Of a stretch of DNA of 9,524 nucleotides, positions 1-5,652 are shown in pieces. The DNA comes from Oscillospiraceae bacterium. GTDB taxonomy: Bacteria; Bacillota; Clostridia; Oscillospirales; Ruminococcaceae. A program made the translations under genes and the position numbers. Numbering within the stretch: the stretch's first letter is position 1; every line of letters starts with the position of its first letter. The notes under the pieces were generated by a model. That model saw only the letters and a list, made by a program, of their open reading frames with translations, was not told the DNA's origin and did not search any database. The stretch spans positions 1 through 9,524 of the forward strand of contig JAEDNF010000044.1 of the NCBI GenBank assembly GCA_016302655.1, read 5' to 3'.

Positions 1-117
1 ATGAACAACTACAACCAGCCCATGAACAACGGCTACAACCAGCCTATGAACAACGGTTACAACCAGCCTATGAACAATGGCTACAATCAGCCTATGAACA
101 ACGGCTACAACAACAAT
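1..117 (+). repeat. 24-bp in-frame tandem repeat (five units)
   Basis: The units start at 1 (21 bp, one codon shorter), 22, 46, 70 and 94. The consensus begins ATGAACAACGGCTACAA and ends CAGCCT. Copies differ mostly at synonymous third positions (GGC/GGT, AAC/AAT), so the peptide MNNGYNQP is better conserved than the DNA. The last unit (94-117) changes its final two codons to AACAAT. Arrays of this kind can change copy number by replication slippage without breaking the frame. Confidence 0.85.
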
Positions 118-210
118 ATGGCTAACAACGCCGCTACAAACTACAACGCACCCCAGCAGAACTACAATAACAACAACTACAACAACTACAACAACTACAA
201 CAATCAGTAA
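1..210 (+). CDS. Asn/Tyr/Gln-rich repeat protein, C-terminal part (left end cut by window)
   Basis: This is an open frame of 69 residues ending in TAA at 208-210. It is almost entirely Asn, Tyr, Gln, Pro, Gly and Met. Residues 1-39 are copies of an 8-residue unit, MNNGYNQP; the first copy lacks Gly and the last degenerates into NNN. After a short Ala/Asn spacer the tail is repeated NNY. There is no signal peptide, membrane segment or recognisable fold. The ATG at position 1 is the first base of a repeat unit and no upstream sequence is visible, so it is probably an internal Met. I infer that this is the disordered C-terminal tail of a longer protein whose functional domain lies to the left. 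A terminator follows 38 bp after the stop, which supports a genuine gene end. The function cannot be named. Confidence 0.6.
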   Translation: MNNYNQPMNNGYNQPMNNGYNQPMNNGYNQPMNNGYNNNMANNAATNYNAPQQNYNNNNYNNYNNYNNQ

Positions 211-247
211 GTTTTGAAGGTAGTTGTACAAAACGAGATACATAGTA

Positions 248-276
248 AGCGGCAGGCGTTTTAGCCTGCCGCTTTT
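248..276 (+). terminator. Intrinsic terminator after the repeat protein
   Basis: A perfect 10-bp GC-rich stem (248-257 with 264-273) encloses a 6-nt loop (GTTTTA) and is followed by TTTT. It ends the upstream transcript. No convincing promoter lies between it and the next gene. Confidence 0.9.
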
Positions 277-302
277 GTAATATCGGGAAAGGAGAAAATT
301 CG

Positions 303-848
303 GTGGATTATATTAAATTAAGCAAGGAAGTATCATACGCTCTCCGTCACGCTCCGTGGGAATATGAACTGGAGCTTGACAGCGAAGGCTTTGTACCTGT
401 CACACAGCTTCTTCAGGCTTTGAACGAAAATAACAGATACGGCAGACCGATAACCGTGAGTGATCTGGAACACATTACCCGGTGTTCCGATAAAAAAAGA
501 CATGAGATAGTCGGAGATAAGATAAGAGCCTTATACGGTCATTCTATACCTATGCACATTTCAAAAGAGCCGGTAACTCCGCCCGATGTGCTTTATCACG
601 GAACGACGCACAAGGCGCTTGGTGCCATTATGAACGACGGACTGAAGCCTATGGGCAGGCAGTATGTTCATCTGTCTGTCGATACCGATACCGCTGTTCA
701 GGTCGGAAAGCGCAGGGATGACGAACCCGTTATTCTGTGCATAGACGCCGCAAAAGCCTGTGCGGACGGTATCGTGTTTTACAAAGGGAATGACAAGGTT
801 GTGCTTGCCGACTATGTTTCGCATAAGTATATTGATATTCTGAAATAA
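303..848 (+). CDS. kptA: RNA 2'-phosphotransferase, KptA/Tpt1 family
   Basis: This 181-residue protein matches the usual length of the family. Tpt1/KptA enzymes remove an internal 2'-phosphate from RNA using NAD+, via an ADP-ribosylated intermediate. In fungi this finishes tRNA splicing; in bacteria the natural substrate is unclear. Visible signatures: the N-terminal winged-helix lobe has SYALRHAP (R15, H16) and SEGFVPVTQLL; IRALYGHS follows at 74-81 (R75); the ADP-ribosyltransferase-like lobe has LYHGTT (H99), RQYVHLS (119-125), VGKR (134-137) and EPVILCID (141-148). R15, H16, R75 and probably R119 match the family's catalytic Arg/His set; the R119 assignment is from spacing only. YGHS replaces the more common QGHS. 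The start is GTG, chosen because AAAGGAG at 288-294 sits 8 nt upstream and the N-terminus fits the family. No promoter is visible between the preceding terminator and this gene, so it may depend on read-through. It converges on comM. Confidence 0.93.
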   Translation: MDYIKLSKEVSYALRHAPWEYELELDSEGFVPVTQLLQALNENNRYGRPITVSDLEHITRCSDKKRHEIVGDKIRALYGHSIPMHISKEPVTPPDVLYHGTTHKALGAIMNDGLKPMGRQYVHLSVDTDTAVQVGKRRDDEPVILCIDAAKACADGIVFYKGNDKVVLADYVSHKYIDILK

Positions 849-876
849 AAGGCACGGAAAATTTCTTCCGTGCCTC
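849..876. terminator. Hairpin terminator between convergent kptA and comM
   Basis: A perfect 9-bp stem (851-859 with 866-874) encloses a 6-nt loop and lies between two convergent genes. Read on the minus strand it is followed by TTTTATTT, a proper U-tract, so it is a strong terminator for comM. On the plus strand it is followed by TCAGTTTA, so it stops kptA transcripts less well. Confidence 0.85.
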
Positions 877-894
877 AGTTTATCGGCATTTGAT

Positions 895-2424
895 TCATTT
901 TCCTGCGCCCCAGTACTTCCTGTCAAGGCTTCTGAAATTTACCGCCGAGGATATATCTTGCCGCCTTATTATCTCGCTTCCTGCAAGGTCGGCACAGGTG
1001 CGGGCTACTTTAAGTATCCTGTCGTACGCTCTTGCGGAGAGTCCCAGCTTGTCAAAGCAGTCGGCGATGAGCTTCTTTGCGGCTTGGTCGAGCGGACACA
1101 TTTCGTGCAGATATGAGGGCGGTATCTTGGAGTTTGAACGGATATCCGTGCCTGCAAAGCGCTTTTTCTGAATCTCTCTTGCTTTCATTATCCGTTCAAG
1201 AACTGCGCTGCTCGGCTCGCCCTTTTTCGCACTGCTCAGTTCCTCGTAAGACAGCTGAGGCATCTCGACCTGTATATCTATGCGGTCAAGAACCGGTCTG
1301 CTTATCTTGCCCAGATAGTTCTGTATCATATTCTGCGAACAGGTACATTTCCCTTTAGGATTGCCGAAGTTTCCGCAGGGACACGGATTCATTGCGGCTA
1401 CAAGCATAATATCGCACGGATACGAAACCGAACCCTGCGCTCTTGATATCGTGATAACTCCGTCTTCAAGCGGCTGGCGGAGCGTCTCAAGCGTACGGCG
1501 GTCAAACTCGGGCAGTTCGTCCAAAAACAGCACTCCGTTGTGCGCAAGAGAAATTTCGCCGGGTCTCGGCACACTTCCTCCGCCGATAAGTCCGACAGCC
1601 GAAGCGGTATGGGATACGCTTCTGAAAGGGCGGACGGTGACTATCGGCTTTTCTTTGTCGAGCATACCTGCTATAGAGTGAATACCCGTAGTTTCTATGC
1701 TCTCGTCAAAGCTCATAGGCGGCAGAATTGACGGTATGCGCTTTGCTATCATACTCTTTCCCGTGCCGGGAGGGCCTATCAGCAGTACATTGTGAAAGCC
1801 TGCGGCGGCGACTTCAAGTGCATGACGGGCAAGCGCCTGACCTTTTATATCGGATAAGTCCTCTGTTTCAAACATCTCGGGCGAGGGAACATACGGCTGC
1901 TGCGCAGTGAGCTTTTTCTTACCGGTAAAATGGTCGATAAGGTCGGAGATGTGCCTTATACCGTAAACCGAAAGCCCCTCTACAACAGAAGCCTCCTTTG
2001 CGTTTTCCGCAGGGAGAAAAATACGCTTTATTCCGCACTTTGCGGCTTCTATCGCCATGCTGATGACTCCGCCCGTGAAAACAAGCGAACCGCCCAGCGA
2101 CACTTCGCCTATGAAGGCACAGTCCGAAAGATCGTCGGTTATAATATTGTTTACCGCAAGGATAGCGGCAATTATCGTAAAGTCGTACAGAGAGCCGCAT
2201 TTGCGCACATCGGCAGGAGCGAGATTAACCGTCAGCTTCTGACCGCTTATGTTTATGCCAAGCCCTGCAAGAGCGCCCTTGATACGCATTTTGCTCTCCT
2301 GTACGGCAAGGTCGCCCAGTCCCACTATGTCAAACGACGGCTGACCTCTTGAGGAGATTATCTCTGCTGTGACTTTAAAGGCGTTCATGCCGAAAAGTCC
2401 CATTCCGTTGACCTGAGAATACAT
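895..2424 (-). CDS. comM: YifB/ComM-family Mg-chelatase-like AAA+ ATPase
   Basis: This 509-residue protein is full length for the family. Domains in order: an N-terminal ChlI/Lon-like domain (about 1-170), the AAA+ core (about 190-390), and a Mg-chelatase C-terminal helical domain (about 400-505). Visible motifs are Walker A GPPGTGKS (217-224), Walker B VLFLDE (298-303), sensor-1 AAMNPCPCG (343-351), four cysteines (C348, C350, C360, C362) that could hold a metal, a candidate Arg finger in RPVLDRID (376-383), and the sensor-2 region GLSARAYDR (461-469). In Gram-negative bacteria ComM is a hexameric helicase that promotes branch migration when transformed DNA is integrated; its role in Clostridia is less certain. 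The start at 2424 gives the typical N-terminus and has GGGTGA just upstream. The promoter is at 2469-2497 and the terminator at 851-874; it appears monocistronic. Confidence 0.93.
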   Translation of the reverse strand: MYSQVNGMGLFGMNAFKVTAEIISSRGQPSFDIVGLGDLAVQESKMRIKGALAGLGINISGQKLTVNLAPADVRKCGSLYDFTIIAAILAVNNIITDDLSDCAFIGEVSLGGSLVFTGGVISMAIEAAKCGIKRIFLPAENAKEASVVEGLSVYGIRHISDLIDHFTGKKKLTAQQPYVPSPEMFETEDLSDIKGQALARHALEVAAAGFHNVLLIGPPGTGKSMIAKRIPSILPPMSFDESIETTGIHSIAGMLDKEKPIVTVRPFRSVSHTASAVGLIGGGSVPRPGEISLAHNGVLFLDELPEFDRRTLETLRQPLEDGVITISRAQGSVSYPCDIMLVAAMNPCPCGNFGNPKGKCTCSQNMIQNYLGKISRPVLDRIDIQVEMPQLSYEELSSAKKGEPSSAVLERIMKAREIQKKRFAGTDIRSNSKIPPSYLHEMCPLDQAAKKLIADCFDKLGLSARAYDRILKVARTCADLAGSEIIRRQDISSAVNFRSLDRKYWGAGK

Positions 2425-2468
2425 TCTTTCACCCGTTTCATTTTTACTTAAGTGATAATTGTGTAATT

Positions 2469-2497
2469 ATTATACATCATTTCAGGTATATTTTCAA
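2469..2497 (-). promoter_or_regulatory. Sigma-A-type promoter for comM
   Basis: On the minus strand, TTGAAA (2497-2492) is separated by exactly 17 bp from TATAAT (2474-2469). The -10 is perfect and the -35 matches the consensus at 5 of 6 positions. Transcription would begin near 2462, giving a leader of about 38 nt. Confidence 0.8.
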
Positions 2498-2551
2498 CAA
2501 AAACAGGTTTTTATTCTGCCGAAAAATCTTATAATATTTTTTAGAATTTAT

Positions 2552-2580
2552 TTGCATTTGCGTGTGAAAAATGTTATACT
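2552..2580 (+). promoter_or_regulatory. Extended -10 promoter for the phosphohexomutase gene
   Basis: TGTTATACT at 2572-2580 is an extended -10 (TGn plus TATACT). A weak -35, TTGCAT, lies at 2552-2557 with a 17-bp spacer. The leader to the start codon would be about 87 nt. It is divergent from the comM promoter, with about 54 bp between the two -35 elements. Confidence 0.7.
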
Positions 2581-2673
2581 GAATAATGAATTGAATTGGA
2601 TGCCGCAGATTTCTCATAAAATACGGCTAAGACAAAGCGGCAAACCGTTTTATACAGGAAAGGAAAGACTATT

Positions 2674-4392
2674 ATGGCAAACATTAATGAGCTTTACGGA
2701 CAGTGGCTTGAAAAGGCAGTTGAAGATCCCGACCTCAAGGCTGAGCTTGAGAGCGTAAAGGGCAAGGACGAAGAGATATCCGACCGTTTCTACCGTGATC
2801 TTGAATTCGGTACGGGCGGACTCAGAGGCGTAATCGGCGCCGGCACAAACAGAATGAACATTTATACTGTCGGCAAGGCTACACAGGGACTTGCGAACTA
2901 TCTTAAAAATACAGGCAAGTCCGACCTTAAGGTAGCTGTTGCTTATGACAGCAGAATAAAGTCGGATGTATTCGCTAAGCGTGCCGCTTCTATCTTTGCG
3001 GCAAACGGAATCACGGCAAATATCTACACCGAGCTTATGCCTACCCCCATGCTCTCGTGGGCAGTAAGAGCGCTTGGCTGTGACGCCGGCATAATAGTTA
3101 CGGCAAGCCACAACCCCGCTAAGTACAACGGATATAAGGTATACGGAAGCGACGGCTGTCAGGTAACTCTTGAAGCGGCAGAAAAGATACTCGGCGAGAT
3201 AGAGAAGCTGAACATCTTCGAGGATGTAAAGAGCGGCGACTTTGACAGCTTTGTAAACGAAGGAAAGATAAAGTACATCGGACAGGATGTTATCGACGCA
3301 TATATCGAAAATGTAAGAAAGCAGTCCATTCACCCCGAGCTTTGCGCAAAAAGCGGACTTAAGGTCGTTTACACTCCTCTCAACGGTGCAGGAAACAAGC
3401 CTGTACGCCGTATCTTAAGCGAAATCGGCATCAACAATGTTGTAGTTGTAAAAGAGCAGGAAATGCCCGACGGCAATTTCACAACCTGCCCTTATCCGAA
3501 CCCCGAGATAAAAGAAGCATTAAAGCTCGGTCTTGAGCTGTGCAAGACAGAAAAGCCAGACCTTCTGCTTGCTACCGATCCCGACAGCGACCGTGTAGGT
3601 ATTGCAGTTCCCGACGGTGACGATTATGTTCTGTTCACCGGCAACGAAGTCGGAGCAATGCTCCTCGAATATATCTGCAAGGAGCGTATTGCGGCAGGTA
3701 CTATGCCCGAAAAGCCCGTAGCGGTAAAGACTATAGTTACTACCGATCTTGTCAAGGCTATTGCGGCAAAGTACGGCGTTGAGCTCAGGGAAGTTCTCAC
3801 CGGCTTCAAGTTCATAGGCGAGCAGATAGGCTTCCTTGAGCAGAAGGGTGAGGCTGACAGATATATCTTCGGCTTTGAAGAGAGCTACGGCTACCTTGCA
3901 GGCTCTTATGTAAGAGATAAGGACGCTGTTGTTGCTTCTATGCTGATATGCGAGATGGCGGCTTTCTATCGCTCACAGGGCATTTCTCTTGTACAGGCAA
4001 GAGCTAAGATGTACAGCGACTACGGCTTCTACTGCAACAAGCTCGATACCTTCACCTTTGAGGGCGAGACAGGCATGAAGAAGATGAACGAAATAATGGA
4101 TAAGCTGAGAAACGAGAAGCTTGACTCAGTTGCAGGCAGAAAGGTGATCGGCAAGGCTGACTACAAGCTCAGCGAGAAGACCGACTACGAAAGCGGCAAG
4201 ACAGAAACACTTACTCTTCCCAAGTCAAATGTTATTACATTCTATCTTGAGGATAACGCAAGCGTAGTAATAAGACCTTCGGGTACAGAGCCCAAAATCA
4301 AGCTCTATTACACCACAGTAGGCACAAGCGTTGAGAATGCGGCTGAAAAACAGGCTGAAATCTCGGCAGATTTCACAAAGATAATAGGCTGA
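2674..4392 (+). CDS. Phosphoglucomutase/phosphomannomutase (alpha-D-phosphohexomutase family)
   Basis: This 572-residue enzyme is the size of Bacillus PgcA. It interconverts hexose 1- and 6-phosphates in the cytoplasm, most likely glucose-1-P and glucose-6-P, linking glycolysis to UDP-glucose, glycogen and envelope sugars. All four family domains are visible. GTGGLRG (46-52) is the N-terminal phosphate-contact region. TASHNP (143-148) holds the phosphoserine S145. DPDSDR (302-307) is the Mg2+ site. GFEES (400-404) is the sugar-specificity loop. RPSGTEPK (534-541) is the C-terminal phosphate clamp. No key residue is missing. The ATG at 2674 has AGGAAAGGA upstream at a suitable distance. The gene has its own promoter, and no clear terminator follows, so some transcripts may run into rpmE. 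Glucose versus mannose preference cannot be settled from sequence alone, so I give no symbol; pgcA is the nearest named relative. Confidence 0.95.
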   Translation: MANINELYGQWLEKAVEDPDLKAELESVKGKDEEISDRFYRDLEFGTGGLRGVIGAGTNRMNIYTVGKATQGLANYLKNTGKSDLKVAVAYDSRIKSDVFAKRAASIFAANGITANIYTELMPTPMLSWAVRALGCDAGIIVTASHNPAKYNGYKVYGSDGCQVTLEAAEKILGEIEKLNIFEDVKSGDFDSFVNEGKIKYIGQDVIDAYIENVRKQSIHPELCAKSGLKVVYTPLNGAGNKPVRRILSEIGINNVVVVKEQEMPDGNFTTCPYPNPEIKEALKLGLELCKTEKPDLLLATDPDSDRVGIAVPDGDDYVLFTGNEVGAMLLEYICKERIAAGTMPEKPVAVKTIVTTDLVKAIAAKYGVELREVLTGFKFIGEQIGFLEQKGEADRYIFGFEESYGYLAGSYVRDKDAVVASMLICEMAAFYRSQGISLVQARAKMYSDYGFYCNKLDTFTFEGETGMKKMNEIMDKLRNEKLDSVAGRKVIGKADYKLSEKTDYESGKTETLTLPKSNVITFYLEDNASVVIRPSGTEPKIKLYYTTVGTSVENAAEKQAEISADFTKIIG

Positions 4393-4436
4393 AAAAGTAA
4401 CTAATACACAACTTTATAGGAAATTTAAAAAAACTC

Positions 4437-4465
4437 TTGCAAATCGTAAACTGCTGTGTTATAAT
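4437..4465 (+). promoter_or_regulatory. Extended -10 promoter for rpmE
   Basis: TTGCAA (4437-4442), a 17-bp spacer and TATAAT (4460-4465), with an extended TGT at 4457-4459. This is one of the best promoter matches in the window, fitting a highly expressed ribosomal gene. Transcription would begin near 4472. Confidence 0.85.
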
Positions 4466-4471
4466 AGTAAC

Positions 4472-4552
4472 CTAAGCGTGAAAAGCGCAGATTTCTGAAA
4501 TCATAGCGAAAGCTGTAATTTAGATTTATTCTAAAGGTCAGGAGGTGACAGC
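4472..4552 (+). promoter_or_regulatory. Structured 5' leader of rpmE (candidate L31 autoregulatory leader)
   Basis: About 80 nt separate the predicted transcription start from the start codon. Within them are small hairpins: GATTT/AAATC (4490-4494 with 4498-4502), a 5-bp stem closed by a GAAA tetraloop (4503-4507 with 4512-4516), and TTTAGA/TCTAAA (4519-4524 with 4530-4535). The last lies just before the ribosome binding site. AGGAGGTGA at 4540-4548 is fully complementary to the 16S rRNA tail. Leaders that let L31 bind its own mRNA have been described for several phyla; whether this one matches a known motif is untested. Confidence 0.5.
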
Positions 4553-4756
4553 ATGAAAGAAGGTATCCACCCTAACTACCAGCCCACCACTATCAAGTGT
4601 GCTTGCGGCGAGGTTATCGAAACAAGATCAACCAAGCAGGATATAAAGGTTGAAATCTGCTCGAAGTGCCACCCTTTCTTTACAGGAAAGCAGAAGTTGG
4701 TTGACACAGGCGGACGAGTTGACAAGTTCAAGAAGAAGTACAATCTTGACAAGTAA
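4553..4756 (+). CDS. rpmE: Large-subunit ribosomal protein L31, zinc-binding type
   Basis: This 67-residue protein is a typical bL31. It starts [10 protein letters not shown], as most L31 proteins do. It has the zinc ligands C16, C18, C36 and C39 (CAC, then CSKC), marking the zinc-containing form rather than the cysteine-free paralogue made under zinc starvation. The motif HPFFTGKQK (40-48) and the basic C-terminus are characteristic. The protein sits at the central protuberance of the 50S subunit and contributes to the bridge with the 30S head. An optimal ribosome binding site (4540-4548), its own promoter and its own terminator suggest a strongly expressed single-gene unit. In some bacteria the zinc-free paralogue is under Zur control; no such paralogue is in this window. 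Confidence 0.97.
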   Translation: MKEGIHPNYQPTTIKCACGEVIETRSTKQDIKVEICSKCHPFFTGKQKLVDTGGRVDKFKKKYNLDK

Positions 4757-4761
4757 TCATG

Positions 4762-4792
4762 AAAGGGCTGTTGCACTGCAACGGCTCTTTTT
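4762..4792 (+). terminator. Intrinsic terminator of rpmE
   Basis: A 13-bp stem (4762-4774 with 4778-4790, including two G-T pairs) encloses a 3-nt ACT loop. The T-run 4788-4792 begins inside the stem base. It lies directly after the rpmE stop. Confidence 0.9.
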
Positions 4793-4817
4793 GCATTTTG
4801 CAAGGGGAAAAGCGGCG

Positions 4818-4852
4818 ATTTGTGCGTTCTTTACAAGATATGACGCACAAAT
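4818..4852. repeat. Perfect 10-bp inverted repeat upstream of the regulator operon
   Basis: ATTTGTGCGT (4818-4827) and ACGCACAAAT (4843-4852) are exact reverse complements separated by 15 nt. No T-run follows, so it is not a terminator. The right arm overlaps the first direct repeat at 4840, so this is better read as part of a protein-binding region than as an RNA hairpin. Confidence 0.75.
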
Positions 4853-4872
4853 GACGCATAGATGCATAATAG
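4840..4872 (+). promoter_or_regulatory. Three 11-bp-phased direct repeats, candidate response-regulator box
   Basis: ATGACGCACAA (4840-4850), ATGACGCATAG (4851-4861) and ATGCATAATAG (4862-4872) follow one another with a period of exactly 11 bp. The first two share their first 8 bases; the third is looser. OmpR/PhoB-family regulators typically bind head-to-tail half-sites spaced about 11 bp, and such a regulator is encoded immediately downstream. The array lies about 35-67 bp upstream of the -10 element. Binding is inferred, not shown. Confidence 0.55.
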
Positions 4873-4906
4873 TACGGCAGTTAATATTGCGTTAAATAGG
4901 CAGTAA

Positions 4907-4912
4907 TATAAT
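4907..4912 (+). promoter_or_regulatory. -10 element of the regulator/kinase/transporter operon
   Basis: A perfect TATAAT. At the expected 17-bp spacing the -35 position reads ATATTG, a poor match, and no better hexamer occurs nearby. A good -10 without a -35 is typical of promoters that need an activator, in line with the repeats just upstream. Transcription would start near 4919, and a GGAGGG ribosome binding site follows at 4944-4949. Confidence 0.6.
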
Positions 4913-4955
4913 TTACCCGAAAACATAAATAGACGCTTTGATCGGAGGGAAAAAT

Positions 4956-5633
4956 ATGTTTCATATAATGGTAGCGGAAGATGATACCAATACAAGAAAG
5001 CTGATGTGTACCGTTCTGTCGCAGAACGGCTATGAGCCTGTTCCGGCGGTTGACGGCATAGACGCACTCGATATACTCGACAGACAGCATATAGACCTTA
5101 TACTGCTTGATGTGATGATGCCGAGAATGGACGGATATGAATTTGTAAAGACGCTCAGAGAGGGCGGATGCAATATCCCCGTACTTATGGTAACGGCAAG
5201 GGAGACTTCTGCCGATAAGATAGCAGGCTTCAGGGCAGGAACGGACGACTATATGGTAAAGCCGGTCGATGACGAGGAGATGCTGCTGAGAATATCAGCA
5301 CTCCTGCGCAGAAGCAATATAGCAAACGAGCATAAGCTTGTTGCAGGAAGCACCGTGCTTGATTATGACGCACTTACAGTCACCTGCGGCAATGCGGTAT
5401 ACGAGCTTCCCAACAAGGAGTTTATGCTGCTTTTCAAGCTGCTGAGCTACCAGAACAAGATATTCACACGCCGTCAGCTTATGGACGAGCTGTGGGATAT
5501 GGAATCGGAAACCGATGAGAGAACTATAGATGTACATATAAACCGCCTTCGTGAACGGTTCCGTGACAACGAGGACTTTGAGATAGTGACCGTAAGAGGT
5601 CTTGGCTATAAGGCGGTGTTAAAACAGCATTAA
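4956..5633 (+). CDS. OmpR/PhoB-family response regulator
   Basis: This 225-residue regulator is of standard length. The receiver domain (about 1-118) carries the acidic pair D9/D10, the phosphoacceptor D52 in LILLDVMMPRMDG, the switch residue T80, and K102-P103 in the MVKPVD loop. The winged-helix DNA-binding domain (about 128-222) has the recognition helix around DERTIDVHINRLRERF (187-202) and the wing VRGLGYKA (213-220). Phosphorylation by the kinase encoded next would promote dimerisation and DNA binding. An in-frame TTG at 4938 would add six residues, but the ATG at 4956 is preferred because GGAGGG (4944-4949) sits at the right distance and MFHIMVAEDD is the usual receiver start. The likely target is its own promoter, through the repeats at 4840-4872. 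It is followed 19 bp later by its kinase. Confidence 0.95.
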   Translation: MFHIMVAEDDTNTRKLMCTVLSQNGYEPVPAVDGIDALDILDRQHIDLILLDVMMPRMDGYEFVKTLREGGCNIPVLMVTARETSADKIAGFRAGTDDYMVKPVDDEEMLLRISALLRRSNIANEHKLVAGSTVLDYDALTVTCGNAVYELPNKEFMLLFKLLSYQNKIFTRRQLMDELWDMESETDERTIDVHINRLRERFRDNEDFEIVTVRGLGYKAVLKQH

Positions 5634-5652
5634 GCACCGGGGGGTGAAGTAT

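Noticed and set aside
1..117. Possible CRISPR array
   Set aside because: The repeats are contiguous, in frame and coding, with no unique spacers between them.
2459..2758. 99-residue plus-strand open frame across the comM/phosphohexomutase intergenic region
   Set aside because: It runs through two divergent promoters and then overlaps the start of the phosphohexomutase in another frame. It has no plausible ribosome binding site and its composition is that of translated AT-rich DNA.
2650..3333. 227-residue minus-strand open frame inside the phosphohexomutase gene
   Set aside because: It lies antisense to a well-supported enzyme with intact motifs, and its Tyr/Val/Ser/Cys-rich sequence shows no domain. 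It is a codon-usage shadow.
4650..4895. 81-residue plus-strand frame starting inside rpmE
   Set aside because: It overlaps rpmE out of frame and runs through the terminator and the regulatory repeats. No ribosome binding site or family likeness.
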